DNA from: Apostichopus japonicus
Taxonomy: Eukaryota > Echinodermata > Holothuroidea > Aspidochirotida > Stichopodidae
NCBI RefSeq assembly: GCF_037975245.1
Contig: NC_092572.1
Span: forward strand, 657,501 to 721,500
Direction: 5' to 3'
DNA length: 64,000 nucleotides
Below the pieces are notes generated by a model. The model made no database searches. It was not told the DNA's origin and saw nothing but the letters and a program-made list of their open reading frames with translations. Shown here piece after piece: positions 50,605-62,588 of this stretch (the first letter of the stretch is position 1; each line of letters begins with the position of its first letter). The translations under genes and the position numbers were made by a program.

Positions 50605-50855
50605 TGGCATTTCTGTAAGATGTTGTTGTTGTTGTTTTACCTCCCTTTATTTAACGTCTAAGGTTATATAGAGATGAGACGAACATTTACACAATGACAC
50701 GATATGATACACATAAATGAGACGGATGAAGTGGGAGGAAACCGGAGTACCCGCAGAAAACCCACGACGTCAAGCGGGACTCGAACCCACGCACATGTGA
50801 AACACACAGTGGTGCACAGTCTGCGGCTTTAACCACTAGGCTACCTGACGAATTG
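50605..50855 (-). mobile_element. tRNA-derived SINE
   Basis: On the minus strand the head reads TAGCCTAGTGGTTAAAGC (box A) and, about 30 bases on, GGGTTCGAGTCCC (box B). A body with GGGTACTCCGGTTTCCTCCC follows, then a (CAA)n-like tail at 50621-50636. Body and Pol III boxes are intact enough to call a SINE. No clear target duplication was seen. Confidence 0.8.
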
Positions 50856-50974
50856 ACCTCAAGAATAAATTTCCTTAAATAGTACTCCTAAATGCCGAAG
50901 TATTAATAATTTGTGATATAGAAATTATTGTTGCAGACCTAATTCTCAGGATGCTTTTGAATTACTGACAGGCA

Positions 50975-51155
50975 TAGTCCCATGGATTTTTGAAAATTTT
51001 AGTATGGTAGAGGTCAAATAACCACTTTGATACAATGTTCCGTTTAAGAGAGATGATTTTTTAAAGATTAAAAAAAAATGTATTCAAAAGACACTAGTAC
51101 AGTAATTTCTTTTCAATCATGTGATATCATAGTGACAAATCAATGACAATTGGAC
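50975..51155 (-). repeat. Inverted repeat inside element 3, right arm
   Basis: Partner of 48910-49100. The pair encloses the tandem repeats and the SINE. Confidence 0.7.
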
Positions 51156-51485
51156 AATATATCTTAATAGATTACATAAAAACTTTGATTGAATTTGTCA
51201 CTGTGATGGCACATTTGACCTTTGACCCGCTTTATGCAGGCCATTCTCTTGGTGCTTCCCCTTGAACAACGTATGATATCAATATGATTTTTTCACCAAT
51301 TTGTATTATGAATTTTTCTATCATACAAAATTTTTCAAAAAATCCATGGGATTATTCCTTCAAAACAATTTTTTTACAAGGTTTGAACATACGTTACGTG
51401 TGAAGATATAACATAAGAAAACTACACAATCCAACCTACCTACCTCTACAATTTGACACTACATAGAACCAACCAAGATGAAAAC

Positions 51486-51815
51486 TTATTGTTTAAGTGC
51501 CATCTTTAGTTTTTGTGAGAAAACCAAATACTTCTTGCTTTTTAGCCCGTCATAAGGTACTGTTTTCACAAAATAAGTTTGAAATATCCCAAGCACTTGG
51601 GAGAAAATACGGGGGTAGTCTAAATCTAGAACGTAGTATGCCGCAAGAAGTTGCAGCAGAGCTACTGCAAAATCATTAGACTTACAGTCCATTACCACGT
51701 TATCTCCTACCACATATGTTCCCTTGATTATATCATTGCACTTTACACAAACGATATGTGGAGGAGATCTTTCAGGAGTTGCCAAAGCTGCAGTTACTTC
51801 AAAATCAGATACATC
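51486..51815 (-). CDS. SAMD3-like terminal exon of element 3, spliced to kinase-like exons
   Basis: Acceptor TTTGTTTCAG, phase 0, 109 residues and a stop: DVSDFEVTAALATPERSPPH, VCVKCNDIIKGTYVVG, then VALLQLLAAYYVLDLDYPRI and KYLVFSQKLKMALKQ. This is the homologue of element 1 exon 9, fully open. The nearest upstream donor on the strand is the phase-0 GTGAGT of the kinase-like exon at 52117, so it could serve as that gene's last exon. Confidence 0.8.
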   Translation of the reverse strand, partial: DVSDFEVTAALATPERSPPHIVCVKCNDIIKGTYVVGDNVVMDCKSNDFAVALLQLLAAYYVLDLDYPRIFSQVLGIFQTYFVKTVPYDGLKSKKYLVFSQKLKMALKQ

Positions 51816-54800
51816 CTGAAACAAACAAGACAAAAATAACATGCTCACATGACTAACATTAATTTAAAAAATGTTTATTAATGATATAGCATACGCAATG
51901 GATGTACGACTATATTTATGTGTTACTCAACTGACGTATTTAAAATTAAACCATAGAGCACGAAATATCTCAGTCATCTATCATAAAATATAGCTGTTGC
52001 TGTTCAGCAGGTGTGTTTGAAAACAATCTACTATCTGGTTATAAGTTTAATATAATGAAGACAAGAAACCACGACCTCTTAAAGTAAAGTAACATACTAA
52101 GCTATAGAAAACTCACCCCATAGGTCTTTATTATCTCCATTCCTTCTAAGATACCGGATATATATTTGATGAGAGTAGTAACAGAAAGTACACTGTCCGC
52201 TGGTCTACCTCCAGTCATTTCCCTGGTAAATAATCCATCGAGACTTTCACAGTCAAGGTGTTCACTAATTAGAAACTGGTTTACTGTAAAATTATATAGT
52301 AAAATATATTAATTAATCCTCTCATAAATTGATTGAATGATAAAAATGCATGTTTTAACATAACTTTATTCAGTCGAGGCACAAATTCAAATGTATGGTG
52401 ACTTATAATGATCAATTGTATAATTTAAAGAAAATACATACAAACCTGATTATATACATTACGTACGTAATCCCATTATCTTCTATTTAAACGGAGTATA
52501 TAAACTACATTTGTTAAACTATCCTACCATAATAAAAACTCATTAAAATTATGTACTCACTTTTCTGGATTGTAACTCCTTCAATCTTTACAAGATAATC
52601 TGACTTTGGTAAAGCTAAACACTTCTTAAGAAAAGATTTTCTAAATTTGTGAGAGAAAAGAGCAAGAAAGTCATAGATTTTGGGGCAGCTCGCGATGTCT
52701 GCCACCGCGGCTTTTGTGACTGTGTGCTGGGAGGTTCATCACTGTCACTCCAGCTGATTGGATCTAGGAATACAGGTGTATCATCTTGTAGCCTTTGTTG
52801 TCAATCCTCTGCCTAATATATTTAACATAAACTTCATTCTAGCCAATCTTACCTAGAAAGTAATGGTATTTGACATTAGTATATCATTAAATATTAGTTA
52901 CTGTATAGGAATCTTTGTGAAACAATACCGGTCTGTTCTACCAACACGGACACTACTCGATGCCTTTCTTGCTGGTACTTATTCCTAGTTCAATGTGTCA
53001 TTGATTACTACTTTAAGATCATTACGTGTTCTCGCGAACATGGAAAGAAAAATTCTTTTCACAAAAATGATCTTTAACTTGAATCCTTGTAATCTCATTC
53101 TACAAAACTGTTATATGAACTGTGATGTAAAGTTATGGGCAAGGTATAAGTTCATTTATACAAAGGCAATTATACAAAGTGATATAAGGATCAAAGTGTA
53201 CAGAAAGACAAAGAAAAGACACTATTATTTACTATTGCAGTTTACGAAATGGATGAACGTTATAAGCTGTGTCACATGCTTTATTCTGGTCACTTCTATT
53301 AGTAAGGTTATATAGTAACACTTGTGTTGAACACTTTCTTGTTTACGTTGAGTGTTTCTCGTAGTCACCAATAACCTGCCAAATTAGTGTCATCCGGTCG
53401 TGTTATCACTTTATTTATATAGTACACATCCATATATTAATTGCATTAGATTATTACCACCCGTTCGTGTAATCACTTTATTTATATAGTACACATCCAT
53501 ATATTCATTACATTAGCTTATTGTCACTCGTTCGTGTCATCACTTTATTTATATAGTACACATCCATATATTCATTGCATTAGATTTTACTTACCTGTCA
53601 AATCAGTTAATACTGCACATTTACCGATGTCACCCTGCAGAGTTATTGAACCCATCCATCTACTGTAGATGTTACCAATCTTCATCGGCATTATGATACA
53701 TACATCGGTCTCCTTAATCAATCTATAATCATCGCATGGAATCACATCCGTAGCTGTGTAGTACTCTGTAATAGAAACGTCGGTATTAGACTTGTTTACA
53801 GACTTGATTTCTAAATAATCAATTAAAATGCTGCTGACACTTAAAAATTAATGGTATAATCCATCGATTTTAGATTTAGGTTGAAGAGGAATTTCTTGGT
53901 CGAATTTGTACTCAATTGCTATGTACCGTTTTAGAGGATAACTATAGTTAAAACTAATTAAAATATTGCATTTGGTTTTGCTTTTCATAGTAAATTTTAA
54001 TATCCTCTCTGTTGTTTATTCGTAGATTAGGTATAGTTTAAATTAATCTATATAGGAGTTGTGAATTTTACATTCAACTTTTATATACAATGTACTGTTT
54101 TGCTGATGCGTAAACATGTTAACAACATGGAATCAACATTTGCAAAAGAAACCCGTTAAGTGTTGTCCTCTAACATCAATTTACAACATCACACATGTAA
54201 CGCTTGGAGAATTCCAAATTCAATCAGTTTTGTCAATGTCCATTAATGAAACTAAATTAACATGTTATTATTATCTCGGATATAACATGCAGGGTTTAAA
54301 CGAGAATTTACCAATATTCTAACATTATTCCTGTTTAGTCAGGGAGAATAAATTTGACCCTAAACCATTTTTCCAACCAAGACAAACAACGAAAAAACAC
54401 AACAAACATGCAGCTGTGTCATTTCAATAAAAACATTGATAGAAATTGTGACGCTTTAATGAGATAAAAGTTGCTTCGTTCGACAGCAAAATCAAATAAA
54501 TAACATATACTTTTAATTTACCTTGATGTTATTGAGTAGACATAAATGTAGCCAATGTTGCAAATTTCCTGTTATTTATCAACAATGAAACATGATAGTT
54601 TTTAGATTTGAAGAAATTAGACTTGATATATTTCTGCCATACATTCTATATTTGTCGTCCATATCTAATGAAGTTTGATTTAGATCAGAAAAACTTACTT
54701 TCTTCTTGAAATGATATATCTGGTGACTGGAATGAAACAAAGCCAAATATATTATTTTGAAACGATACACAAAAGAAGAAGAAGAATGAGAACACAAAAC

Positions 54801-57055
54801 ATGGACAATAAATTATGGATATTGCTCTGTAGAGATACTCAAAAGCGTATGAAGCTAACTATTAGATATTTTCTTCTTTATCGTGCACTGTACTAAATAT
54901 TGTTCAATAAAACCAAGAAGTAAGAAATAAAAACTCACTGCTGTTTCTACAACAAATTAATTCTTATCTTTAAGATAATTCTACCTTTCATTTACGTATA
55001 GTGTTACTTTAAATTCCGTGTTGGCATATCTTCAATCGAAAATCAAAATCAATATGCTCACCTTTTGAAAGTTTGAGAGTTTCTCGGAATATCTGATGAA
55101 AAATGGAATGCAATGCAGTCACAGGTTTGATGCATTATGAAGAAAATATGTGGACCGAAGAAATAATATAGTAATATTAAAATATTGGTTTAGGGTAGCA
55201 GTAATAACATTTATGCCCTGAATGCATGATGAAATCAAACGAAATTTACACGATGTAGGAGCGTAATTAGAAGATATTATATATTTCAGTTCTTTGCATA
55301 TGCTTTTGAGTTTAATCATATCCTCCTCAAAAAATATACAACTATGAATCCTTTGAAAAAGGAATTCTGTTGGGAATAAGGATAATAAGAATGAAAATTC
55401 TTTCACGTCTGTTGACGTTACTTACAACAAATTGGTGAACATGGTTAAAATTGACTTAAGTTATACGTGCTGATGTGAGATCTGACCTAGCTTGTAATGT
55501 ATGGTATGCATATTGTTAAGGTATGCAATGGTAACTGATGTTGTGGTTCTCACTAACCTGTATCAGGCTGGTGCATTGGCTGGTTGTTTGCTAAATTTAA
55601 ACTGCTTTGAAGATAAGAAGTAAAAATGAATGCAATATGTATACATCGATAATAAGTCTAGAGTACCAATAGAGTATGGCTGACAAATGCAAAAGTTGAG
55701 GTGCTTTGTTTTTTGGAGGTTTTGTAGCAACCAAACGCCAACCACCCCTTCTATCCCCACCCCTTCCATTCCGATTCATTCCATCCCATAGAAAGCAAAA
55801 TCAGATTCAAGTTACGATTCAAGATTCAAGTTGCGTTAAGATTCAAGTTGCGTGTCAATAGACACGCACAAAAATATATAAAACGAATAGTTGATGTCTT
55901 GTGATATTCCGGTAGTAGTGCAAATTATTCGATAATTAGATTCTGAAATGGTAAAGTCTAGTTAGTTTACCTTTCGACATACATTCTTCTGCTTCCTGTA
56001 ATAATAACAAAATGCATTTTTGGTTACAAGACAATGAATGCTTTATACAAAAATACACTATCTATAGCAAATTAATTAGTAGTCTAAGTAGGTATAGTTT
56101 ATTAAATTAAACATGAAAATATCATAAGATCTGCTGAGTGGTACTATATCTAGTATACATGAATTCAATAATATGCAGTTGATATTGTGTCCATCATAAC
56201 CAGCAAACCGTTAGATGTTTAAACAAACACGTTTATTTTAAGTTAACCAATGTATTCATTCTTGATTTAACTTGCACCTTATAAAGAATAATCTTGATAT
56301 ACCTACTTGTTCTCCTCCTATATATGCAGCAGCATGTCACTGACAGCATACATAACGCACACATAATAATCAGTCCAAAAATGTATAAGGACAAAGGCAG
56401 ATAGTCTCCCATCACAATGAACTGCAAACCAAAAGAATTCATTTAATGTCAGAGATAGGAGGAGGCGGTAGAAGGAGAAGGAGAAGGAGAAGGAGAAGGA
56501 GAAGGAGAAGGAGAAGGAGAAGGAGAAGGAGAAGAAGTAACTGTTATTACATCATGGCACACATGTAACAAAATCAATTCACATCATATAGGCCTACATG
56601 AGAGATAAGTCCTTTGCGTTTCATGCAAAACTTTAAAAAAAAAACTGATTTAATATACTTCTTGTTTCTTTCTCTTTTCAATATTCTATTCAATGTACAA
56701 TAACAACGGTTAGGGTAGTGTACCTTGAACATTATTGAACAAACTGTACCCTAACGTGACTTACACTGAACATCTAGTACAAAATATGTCAAATATTTGT
56801 TTGCGGATAGCTTTGCAAAATTGCAGTCAAAGTGGTACAGAAATAAAACACTAAAAAATAGTAATCAACATAACAAATGTTCACTGCAAGAGAGTAATCT
56901 CTAAACAGCATTTCCGCTAATAGGCACTGATTTACAAACGAAGCGATTCAGATTTGGTAATATGATTGAAATATTATATCATGTAATAATTCAGTTCTAC
57001 TCACGTAATGATACCGAGCTGAATGTTCATTGTAATTAGGATTTCCAAATACAAC
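51486..57055 (-). CDS. Receptor-tyrosine-kinase-like gene A with SAMD3-like tail (5' end not found)
   Basis: Exons right to left: 57055-57005, 56421-56303, 55995-55971, 55092-55062, 54719-54699, 53765-53595, 52719-52561, 52283-52117, 51815-51486. All GT-AG, with phases consistent throughout. VVFGNPNYNEHSARYHY is extracellular; LSLYIFGLIIMCALCMLSV is a transmembrane helix; RRRTSRKQKNVCRK is a basic stop-transfer. Small juxtamembrane exons follow (IFRETLKLSK, DISFQEE). The kinase N-lobe reads MKIGNIYSRWMGSI (degenerate glycine loop), KCAVLTDLT (no VAIK lysine), LPKSDYLVKIEGVTI, hinge FLISEHLDCESLDGL and helix E LIKYISGILEGMEI. No catalytic HRD loop or C-lobe follows. The next in-phase exon is the SAMD3-like tail, so as assembled it is a membrane pseudokinase fused to a transposon-derived domain. 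Extracellular exons upstream of 57055 were not identified. The whole may be decayed. Confidence 0.75.
53385..53590. repeat. 65-bp minisatellite in gene A intron
   Basis: Three units with TCACTTTATTTATATAGTAC, ACATCCATATATTCATTGCA and CCGTTCGTGT, abutting the donor of the kinase-like exon at 53595. Confidence 0.85.
56465..56535. repeat. (GGAGAA)n microsatellite
   Basis: About ten hexamer repeats in a gene A intron. Confidence 0.95.
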
Positions 57056-57374
57056 CTGAAGAGCAGCAAATTTCCGTTACAGCTTTATTTCCTCGATCAC
57101 TGATATCTAAAAGGTCGTGTGACATCGATTGTACATGTTCTTCTTAATTCACTATACAAACGTTTGTGTAGCACGAAATTTTATGTGATAGTGATGGCGT
57201 TCTTCCACTTAAAGTTGAATTCTCAATGCAAGAAAAAACTAACCTATACGTCCAACGAAAAAGTAAAGGGCAAATCACCCTTGGAAATTTATATCGTTCA
57301 TTTGTTGGAGAAGCCTTTTGTACTGTTTAATGTGAATTTGCACTGAATTCTTAATACGAAACGATTATCCCTCG

Positions 57375-58275
57375 ATCATCCTGCTTAAGCGACAGTCCTG
57401 CATTAGCGACAGTCCTGCATTAGCGACAGTCCTGCATTAGCGACAGTCCTGTATTAGCGACAGTCCTGCTGAGCGACAGTTCTGCAGTAAGCCAATCATG
57501 TACCAAGCAAGTCCTGCAGGTAGAGGTTCCTTTAGTAAACGAGTCTTGCGACAGGCGAATCCTGCAGAGAGCGAGTCCTGCAGTAAACGAGTCCTGCAGT
57601 AAGTGAATCCTGCAAGTAGAGATTCCTGCAGTTAGCGATTCATTCAGTTAGCAAATCCTGCAGTAAGCAAATCCTACACAGAGCGTGTATGTCACCAACG
57701 AGTCCTGCAGTAAGCGAATCCTGCAGGTAGCGATTCCAGTAGTAAGTGAGTCCTGCAGTAAGGAGCGATTCCGGCAGTAAGCGAGTCTTGCAGTAAGCGA
57801 GTCCTGCAGTTAGCGAGTCATGCAGTAAGCTATTCCTGCAGTTGACGAGTCCTGCAGTAAGCGAATCCTGCAGGTAGCGATACCTGCAGTAAGCAAGTCG
57901 TGCAGTTAGGTGCTGTTCCTGCAGTACGCGAGTCTTGCAGATAGCGATTCCTGCAGTTAGCGAGTCATGCAGTAAGCTATTCCTGCAGTTAACGAGTCCT
58001 GCAGTAAGCGAATCCTGTAGGTAGCGATTCCTGCAGTAAGCAAGTCTTGCAGTTAGGAGCTATTACTGCAGTAAGCGAGTCTTGCAGTAAGCGAATCCTG
58101 CAGGTAACGAGTCCTTCAGTTAGCGATTCCTGCAGTAAGCAAATCCTGCAGTAAGCAAATCCTGCATAGAGCGAGTCTTGCAGTAAGCGTGATCTGTCAC
58201 CAACGAATCCTGCAGTAAGCGAGTCCTGCAGTTACAGTAGCGAGTCCTGCAGTTAGCGATTCCTGCAGAGAGCTT
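57375..58275. repeat. 16-18-bp minisatellite with CTGCAG core
   Basis: About fifty degenerate units built on GCGAGTCCTGCAGTAA, beginning with a purer sub-array of AGCGACAGTCCTGCATT at 57390-57480. Each unit holds the palindrome CTGCAG. Upstream of gene A on its strand. Confidence 0.9.
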
Positions 58276-59400
58276 TGTTCAGATATGACGAAGACTTCAG
58301 CTCTCATAGCTAATTGTACACGGTCATGATACGGCTAACTGAAGGTGACATAAATAGCCAAAGTGGCAACGCTCTTGTGAAGGGAAGGGCTTAATTAGTG
58401 AGAACTACAGAGATTTAGAGACACATTACTTTAATCGTAACGTGTGTAAGTCAAATGAACCGGAAAATTATAAGGAGTATGCAACCATTGTAAGCTATAG
58501 TTAGAAATAGTTAGCAACCATTGTAAGCTATCAAAATGCTAGTGTTCTCCTTTACAGCTTTCGAAACTGCAGACAGCAGCGCAAAGTACTTTACTGAATC
58601 AACCCCCTCTATTATGTTTGAGGATTCTTTAACATTGAATTTACTAAGTCACTATGTGTATCATACACGCGAGGTAATCAATGATATTAGACGGGTTCTT
58701 TTTAATTAGGGTACAGTCGGGAATAATCGGTCAGCCATAATATTCGACTGTTGCATTTCTTTCCTTTTTCCTGAGATATATTACAGGAAAATTCTGCCTC
58801 AGTGTTTACATTTATCAAAAGAATCCCTCTTGACTTAATATTTCACCAATTATTTTACCGTTGGTGAAAATGTGCAAATTTGATGTTTCCTATGGCTCTA
58901 ACATTGTGATTCGTAGTTTCAATGCAATGCTCTTACTACGGTCTGTAAGAATCCATTGATGGAAGTTAAGTAATAGATCATAGATAAAGATGTTTTCAAG
59001 CTAATAATAAAATAACTTATGTATTTATGTATTTATTATAATGTAAGTGATTCACATCTTCAATTATTAATTCGTAATATTTCACTTGTTTATTTTATTA
59101 GGCCTACAGATCGTTTTGTGTGTAACTAACTAAGTTTATCATGCTAATTGGGGATTGCAACATACTCTGTACAGTGCCTATGTAAATGATTCACTAAAAT
59201 ATAGCATAATGCTTTTTATTAGCTAGTCGATGGAATGTAAATATTACACTCAACATTTACAGTGCTATAGAAGCATGTAATATATACAAATCGCACAATT
59301 TTCGATTCCCTAATGGATTTATTTCCACAGATACGATTGCCGGTAGAGGAATCCCGCTACAAGTAAACGAGATATATAGATGCAACACTTAGTGTATTCA
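58276..59400. other. No supported gene
   Basis: AT-rich. Open frames are short and lack family or splice support. No gene A extracellular exon was recognised here. Confidence 0.45.
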
Positions 59401-59403
59401 ATG

Positions 59404-60150
59404 TATGGACTTGGATCGGTTGGTAGCAGGTGTAATCCGTGGGGGACTTGGATCGTTTGGTAGCAGGTGTAATCCGTGGTGGACTTGGATCGTTTGGTAG
59501 CAGGTGTAATCCGTGGTGGACTTGGATCGTTTGGTAGCAGGTGTAATCCGTGGTGGACTTGGATCGTTTGGTAGCAGGTGTAATCCGTGGTGGACTTTGA
59601 TCGTTTGGTAGCAGGTGTAATCCGTGGTGGACTTTGATCGTTTGGTAGCAGGTGTAATCCGTGGTGGACTTGGATCGTTTGGTAGCAGGTGTAATCCGTG
59701 GTGGACTTGGATCGTTTGGTAGCAGGTGTAATCCGTGGTGGACTTTGATCGTTTGGTAGCAGGTGTAATCCGTGGTGGACTTGGATCGTTTGGTAGCAGG
59801 TGTAATCCGTGGTGGACTTGGATCGTTTGGTAGCAGGTGTAATCCGTGGTGGACTTTGATCGTTTGGTAGCAGGTGTAATCCGTGGTGGACTTGGATCGT
59901 TTGGTAGCAGGTGTAATCCGTGGTGGACTTTGATCGTTTGGTAGCAGGTGTAATCCGTGGTGGACTTGGATCGGTTGGTAGCAGGTGTAATCCGTGGTGG
60001 ACTTGGATCGTTTGGTAGTAGGTGTAATCCGTGGTGGACTTGGATCGGTTGGTAGCAGGTGTAATCCGTGGTGGACTTGGATCGGTTGGTAGCAGGTGTA
60101 ATCCGTGGTGGACTTGGATCGGTTGGTAGCAGGTGTAATCCTTGGTACAT
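59404..60150. repeat. 37-bp minisatellite, 20 units, open in three frames
   Basis: Unit: GGACTTGGATCGTTTGGTAG then CAGGTGTAATCCGTGGT, 37 bp, near-identical copies. Three variants differ at GGATCGTTT, TGATCGTTT and GGATCGGTT, arranged mostly in blocks with the GGATCGGTT form at both edges. The reverse complement contains no stop in any frame and 37 is not a multiple of 3, so all three minus frames stay open and each cycles through one 37-residue repeat (PPRITPATKRSKS, DYTCYQTIQVHHGLHLLPND). The low variation suggests recent homogenisation. Translation is unlikely. Confidence 0.95.
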
Positions 60151-60283
60151 CTGATCCTTTCTTCCAATGAGTGAAGACAGCCACTCTATCGCCTTTACTT
60201 CTATGGAGATGTACGTAGCCAGCTTACACCATCTAACATCAACATTCTACATTGTCCTTTGGTGCAACAAATAGAGTATGCCG

Positions 60284-60450
60284 TATCGTAGGGTAGTACG
60301 AGGACACGTATCGGATTGGGTAGGATTGTACGAGGACACGTATTGGAATGTGAAGGATATTACGAGAACACGCATCGGAATGTGTAGGTTGAGTACGAGG
60401 ACACGGGATGTGTAGGAAAGTACGAGGACACATATCGGGATATAAAGTGT
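60284..60450. repeat. ~36-bp minisatellite
   Basis: About five units with GTACGAGGACACGTATCGGA and ATGTGTAGGA. Confidence 0.85.
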
Positions 60451-62588
60451 CGTATGGAAGCTAATAACAGTAGATATTGACTGCCATGTATAACTCCAAT
60501 CAATCTAATTATTGTAATGTAGGTGTGTTGAAAACTTTCTTCATCAGCACTAAACTAAATATTTTTAATGTAAAATGTTAAGAAATTACATTATTGTTCC
60601 TTAATAGCCGCTAAGCTCGTTTTGAGAGCTAAGTAAAAATAAACCATTTTGAAAGAATATAAAATGAAACCAAGAAACAGAAACCTCGATGCATTACTAC
60701 CTGCTAGGACAATGATATGTACTCATCATATGTAATGTAATGGCCATACGTATGCAGAGTAGTGATCAAATCAGTAGGTTTTAGTATCGTTTCTAACTTC
60801 ACACAGATGTGCAATAAAAGTATCTTTTAAACAATTTCCCTTTTGAGTATTGTATCTTTCAGTATCTGGGTTCGTTGTTCTGCGTTAGTTGTTCATTAAT
60901 ATCTCCTTGTTTGATAATACTTCCTTGTATTATTCCTATTATAAATCAAACCTATACATTCGCAGTCTACATAAATGTACAATGTTTGTATGACAATACT
61001 AATTCTATAGTAGTAAAGTTGTGATGTAACTGTACACACGAAGCTTGTACTACAGACTTTTAAATTTCTATTTATAACTGACATGCTTTGAATTACAACA
61101 AAACAATTGAAAGTGATGTTGTATTGTTCGTCTGTTTGCCTGTCTATGCTGGTTTATAGTGTCTACGATGACTGTAAGAGAAGGATAAAGAATGTTTTAT
61201 GATTCAAGAAATAACTGAGAATAATGAGCTGAACAGTTGACAAAATTTCAAACAAAGATCTGTTGATAACTGTGTCTACACAATTATTTTTATTAGGGAA
61301 AAAATCAATTCATGTGACGGAAATAATGTTCAGTTTACTTTGAAATTATTAATCGGTCATTACTTATTTACTATTCTGTTTGACCAGTTTTTTAAGGTAT
61401 TAGTCAATGATGACCAATATAAGACAATCAAGAACAACACATAAGTCCCCTGCAGCGATACTCGTTCAATGAAGAAATTGTACATTCATTAAATGCGGAC
61501 AACGTTAACTATTCAACTAGTATCACTGAAGTATATTAAGACTCCTTAATTCGTTAGCATCATTTAGATACGAACAAATAAACTGATACATAAAGTATAC
61601 GTATGAGCATCATTTCCTGGACAAAGGCGCATTTATTTTATTTCCAATAACATTTTGCATATATAACCAGTTTGCCTTGAAATATCCTTGTAGGAACAGT
61701 AGTTATATGTGTGTGTATTAATAACACAGTAACTGTGTTTTTAAGTGAGTCACTTTTCCGGAGTTATAGTGGTTTTATAATAACACAACTTCCCATACCA
61801 TAGGTAATCAATGAAATTTATCGATATGTCTTCATTAAGAATTGTCATCACTTGTTTGCACCCACACATTATCATGCACTTATAATTAATATACATACTG
61901 TTCATCATAAAGTCTGTTTGCAAGAAAATGATTTGAAGTAACACTAAAAGGAGTGGTAATTTCTAATGTCCAATGTCAAATGGTTTTGTTGTTGCGTTAT
62001 CTGCGTCTTTCATACATCCTCCCTCTTCTTATTCAGGAAAACTCACACAATAGACCTAAGTAATATTTTAATGCTTCAAGTGCATTATACACACAGTTAT
62101 CAAGAAATAATAAAGTTACAAAGCACTTTCAAACGAGTAACATGTGAAATATACAGCTCTCCCTGCGCTCTCCCAACAGACACCTAAACATATAAAACGA
62201 TGAAATCCCACACATGGTGAGCAAACACTAATTGCATTAATAGCTTATCTTACTTTCCTCATGTGCTTTGAGCATGCAAGTTGTGTACATAAACAACGTA
62301 TAAAGGAAACCCTATTTATAGATACACAAACCGGTGTAAATTTTAATCATCCAACATAGTAAACATACGTTGAGCGCTCACTTTACAATGTGGTGGTTCA
62401 TTAACTGTTTGAAAGTATTTATTTGTTTTTTCCATCGTCTAAAATTCCTCAGTTAGTTTTCTGTTATGATTAAAATAACTAATAAAATTGTCTACATTGG
62501 AAAAACATTCAAACTCTGAAACAAGATTAAAACAATAACATAATCGATATTTAAAAACACTATGAACATGAATCATAAGTTGAATAAA
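60451..62588. other. No supported gene
   Basis: AT-rich spacer between the two receptor-kinase-like genes. No exon, RNA gene or classified repeat recognised. Confidence 0.45.

Larger units (their letters stand above)
48266..51850 (-). mobile_element. Element 3: left part of an EnSpm-like relative
   Basis: The left end CACTGTAAATAAAGAGTATT is preceded by TA (48264-48265) and followed by AAACACTTAAAAGTGTTTA-type subterminal palindromes. As in element 1, the SAMD3-like terminal exon lies about 3 kb in from the left end on the minus strand (51486-51815). No upstream SAMD3-like exons, transposase or right terminus were found. The element seems truncated between 51815 and the kinase-like exon at 52117. 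The right boundary given is approximate. Confidence 0.65.

Noticed and set aside
51850-53400. Right terminus of element 3
   Set aside because: No inward CACTG/C plus A-rich sequence with outside TA was found. TTGAGTGTTTCTC near 53348 lacks further similarity.
59319-60184. Three overlapping long minus ORFs (250-282 codons)
   Set aside because: They are all readings of the 37-bp satellite, with no unique sequence, splice sites or family resemblance.
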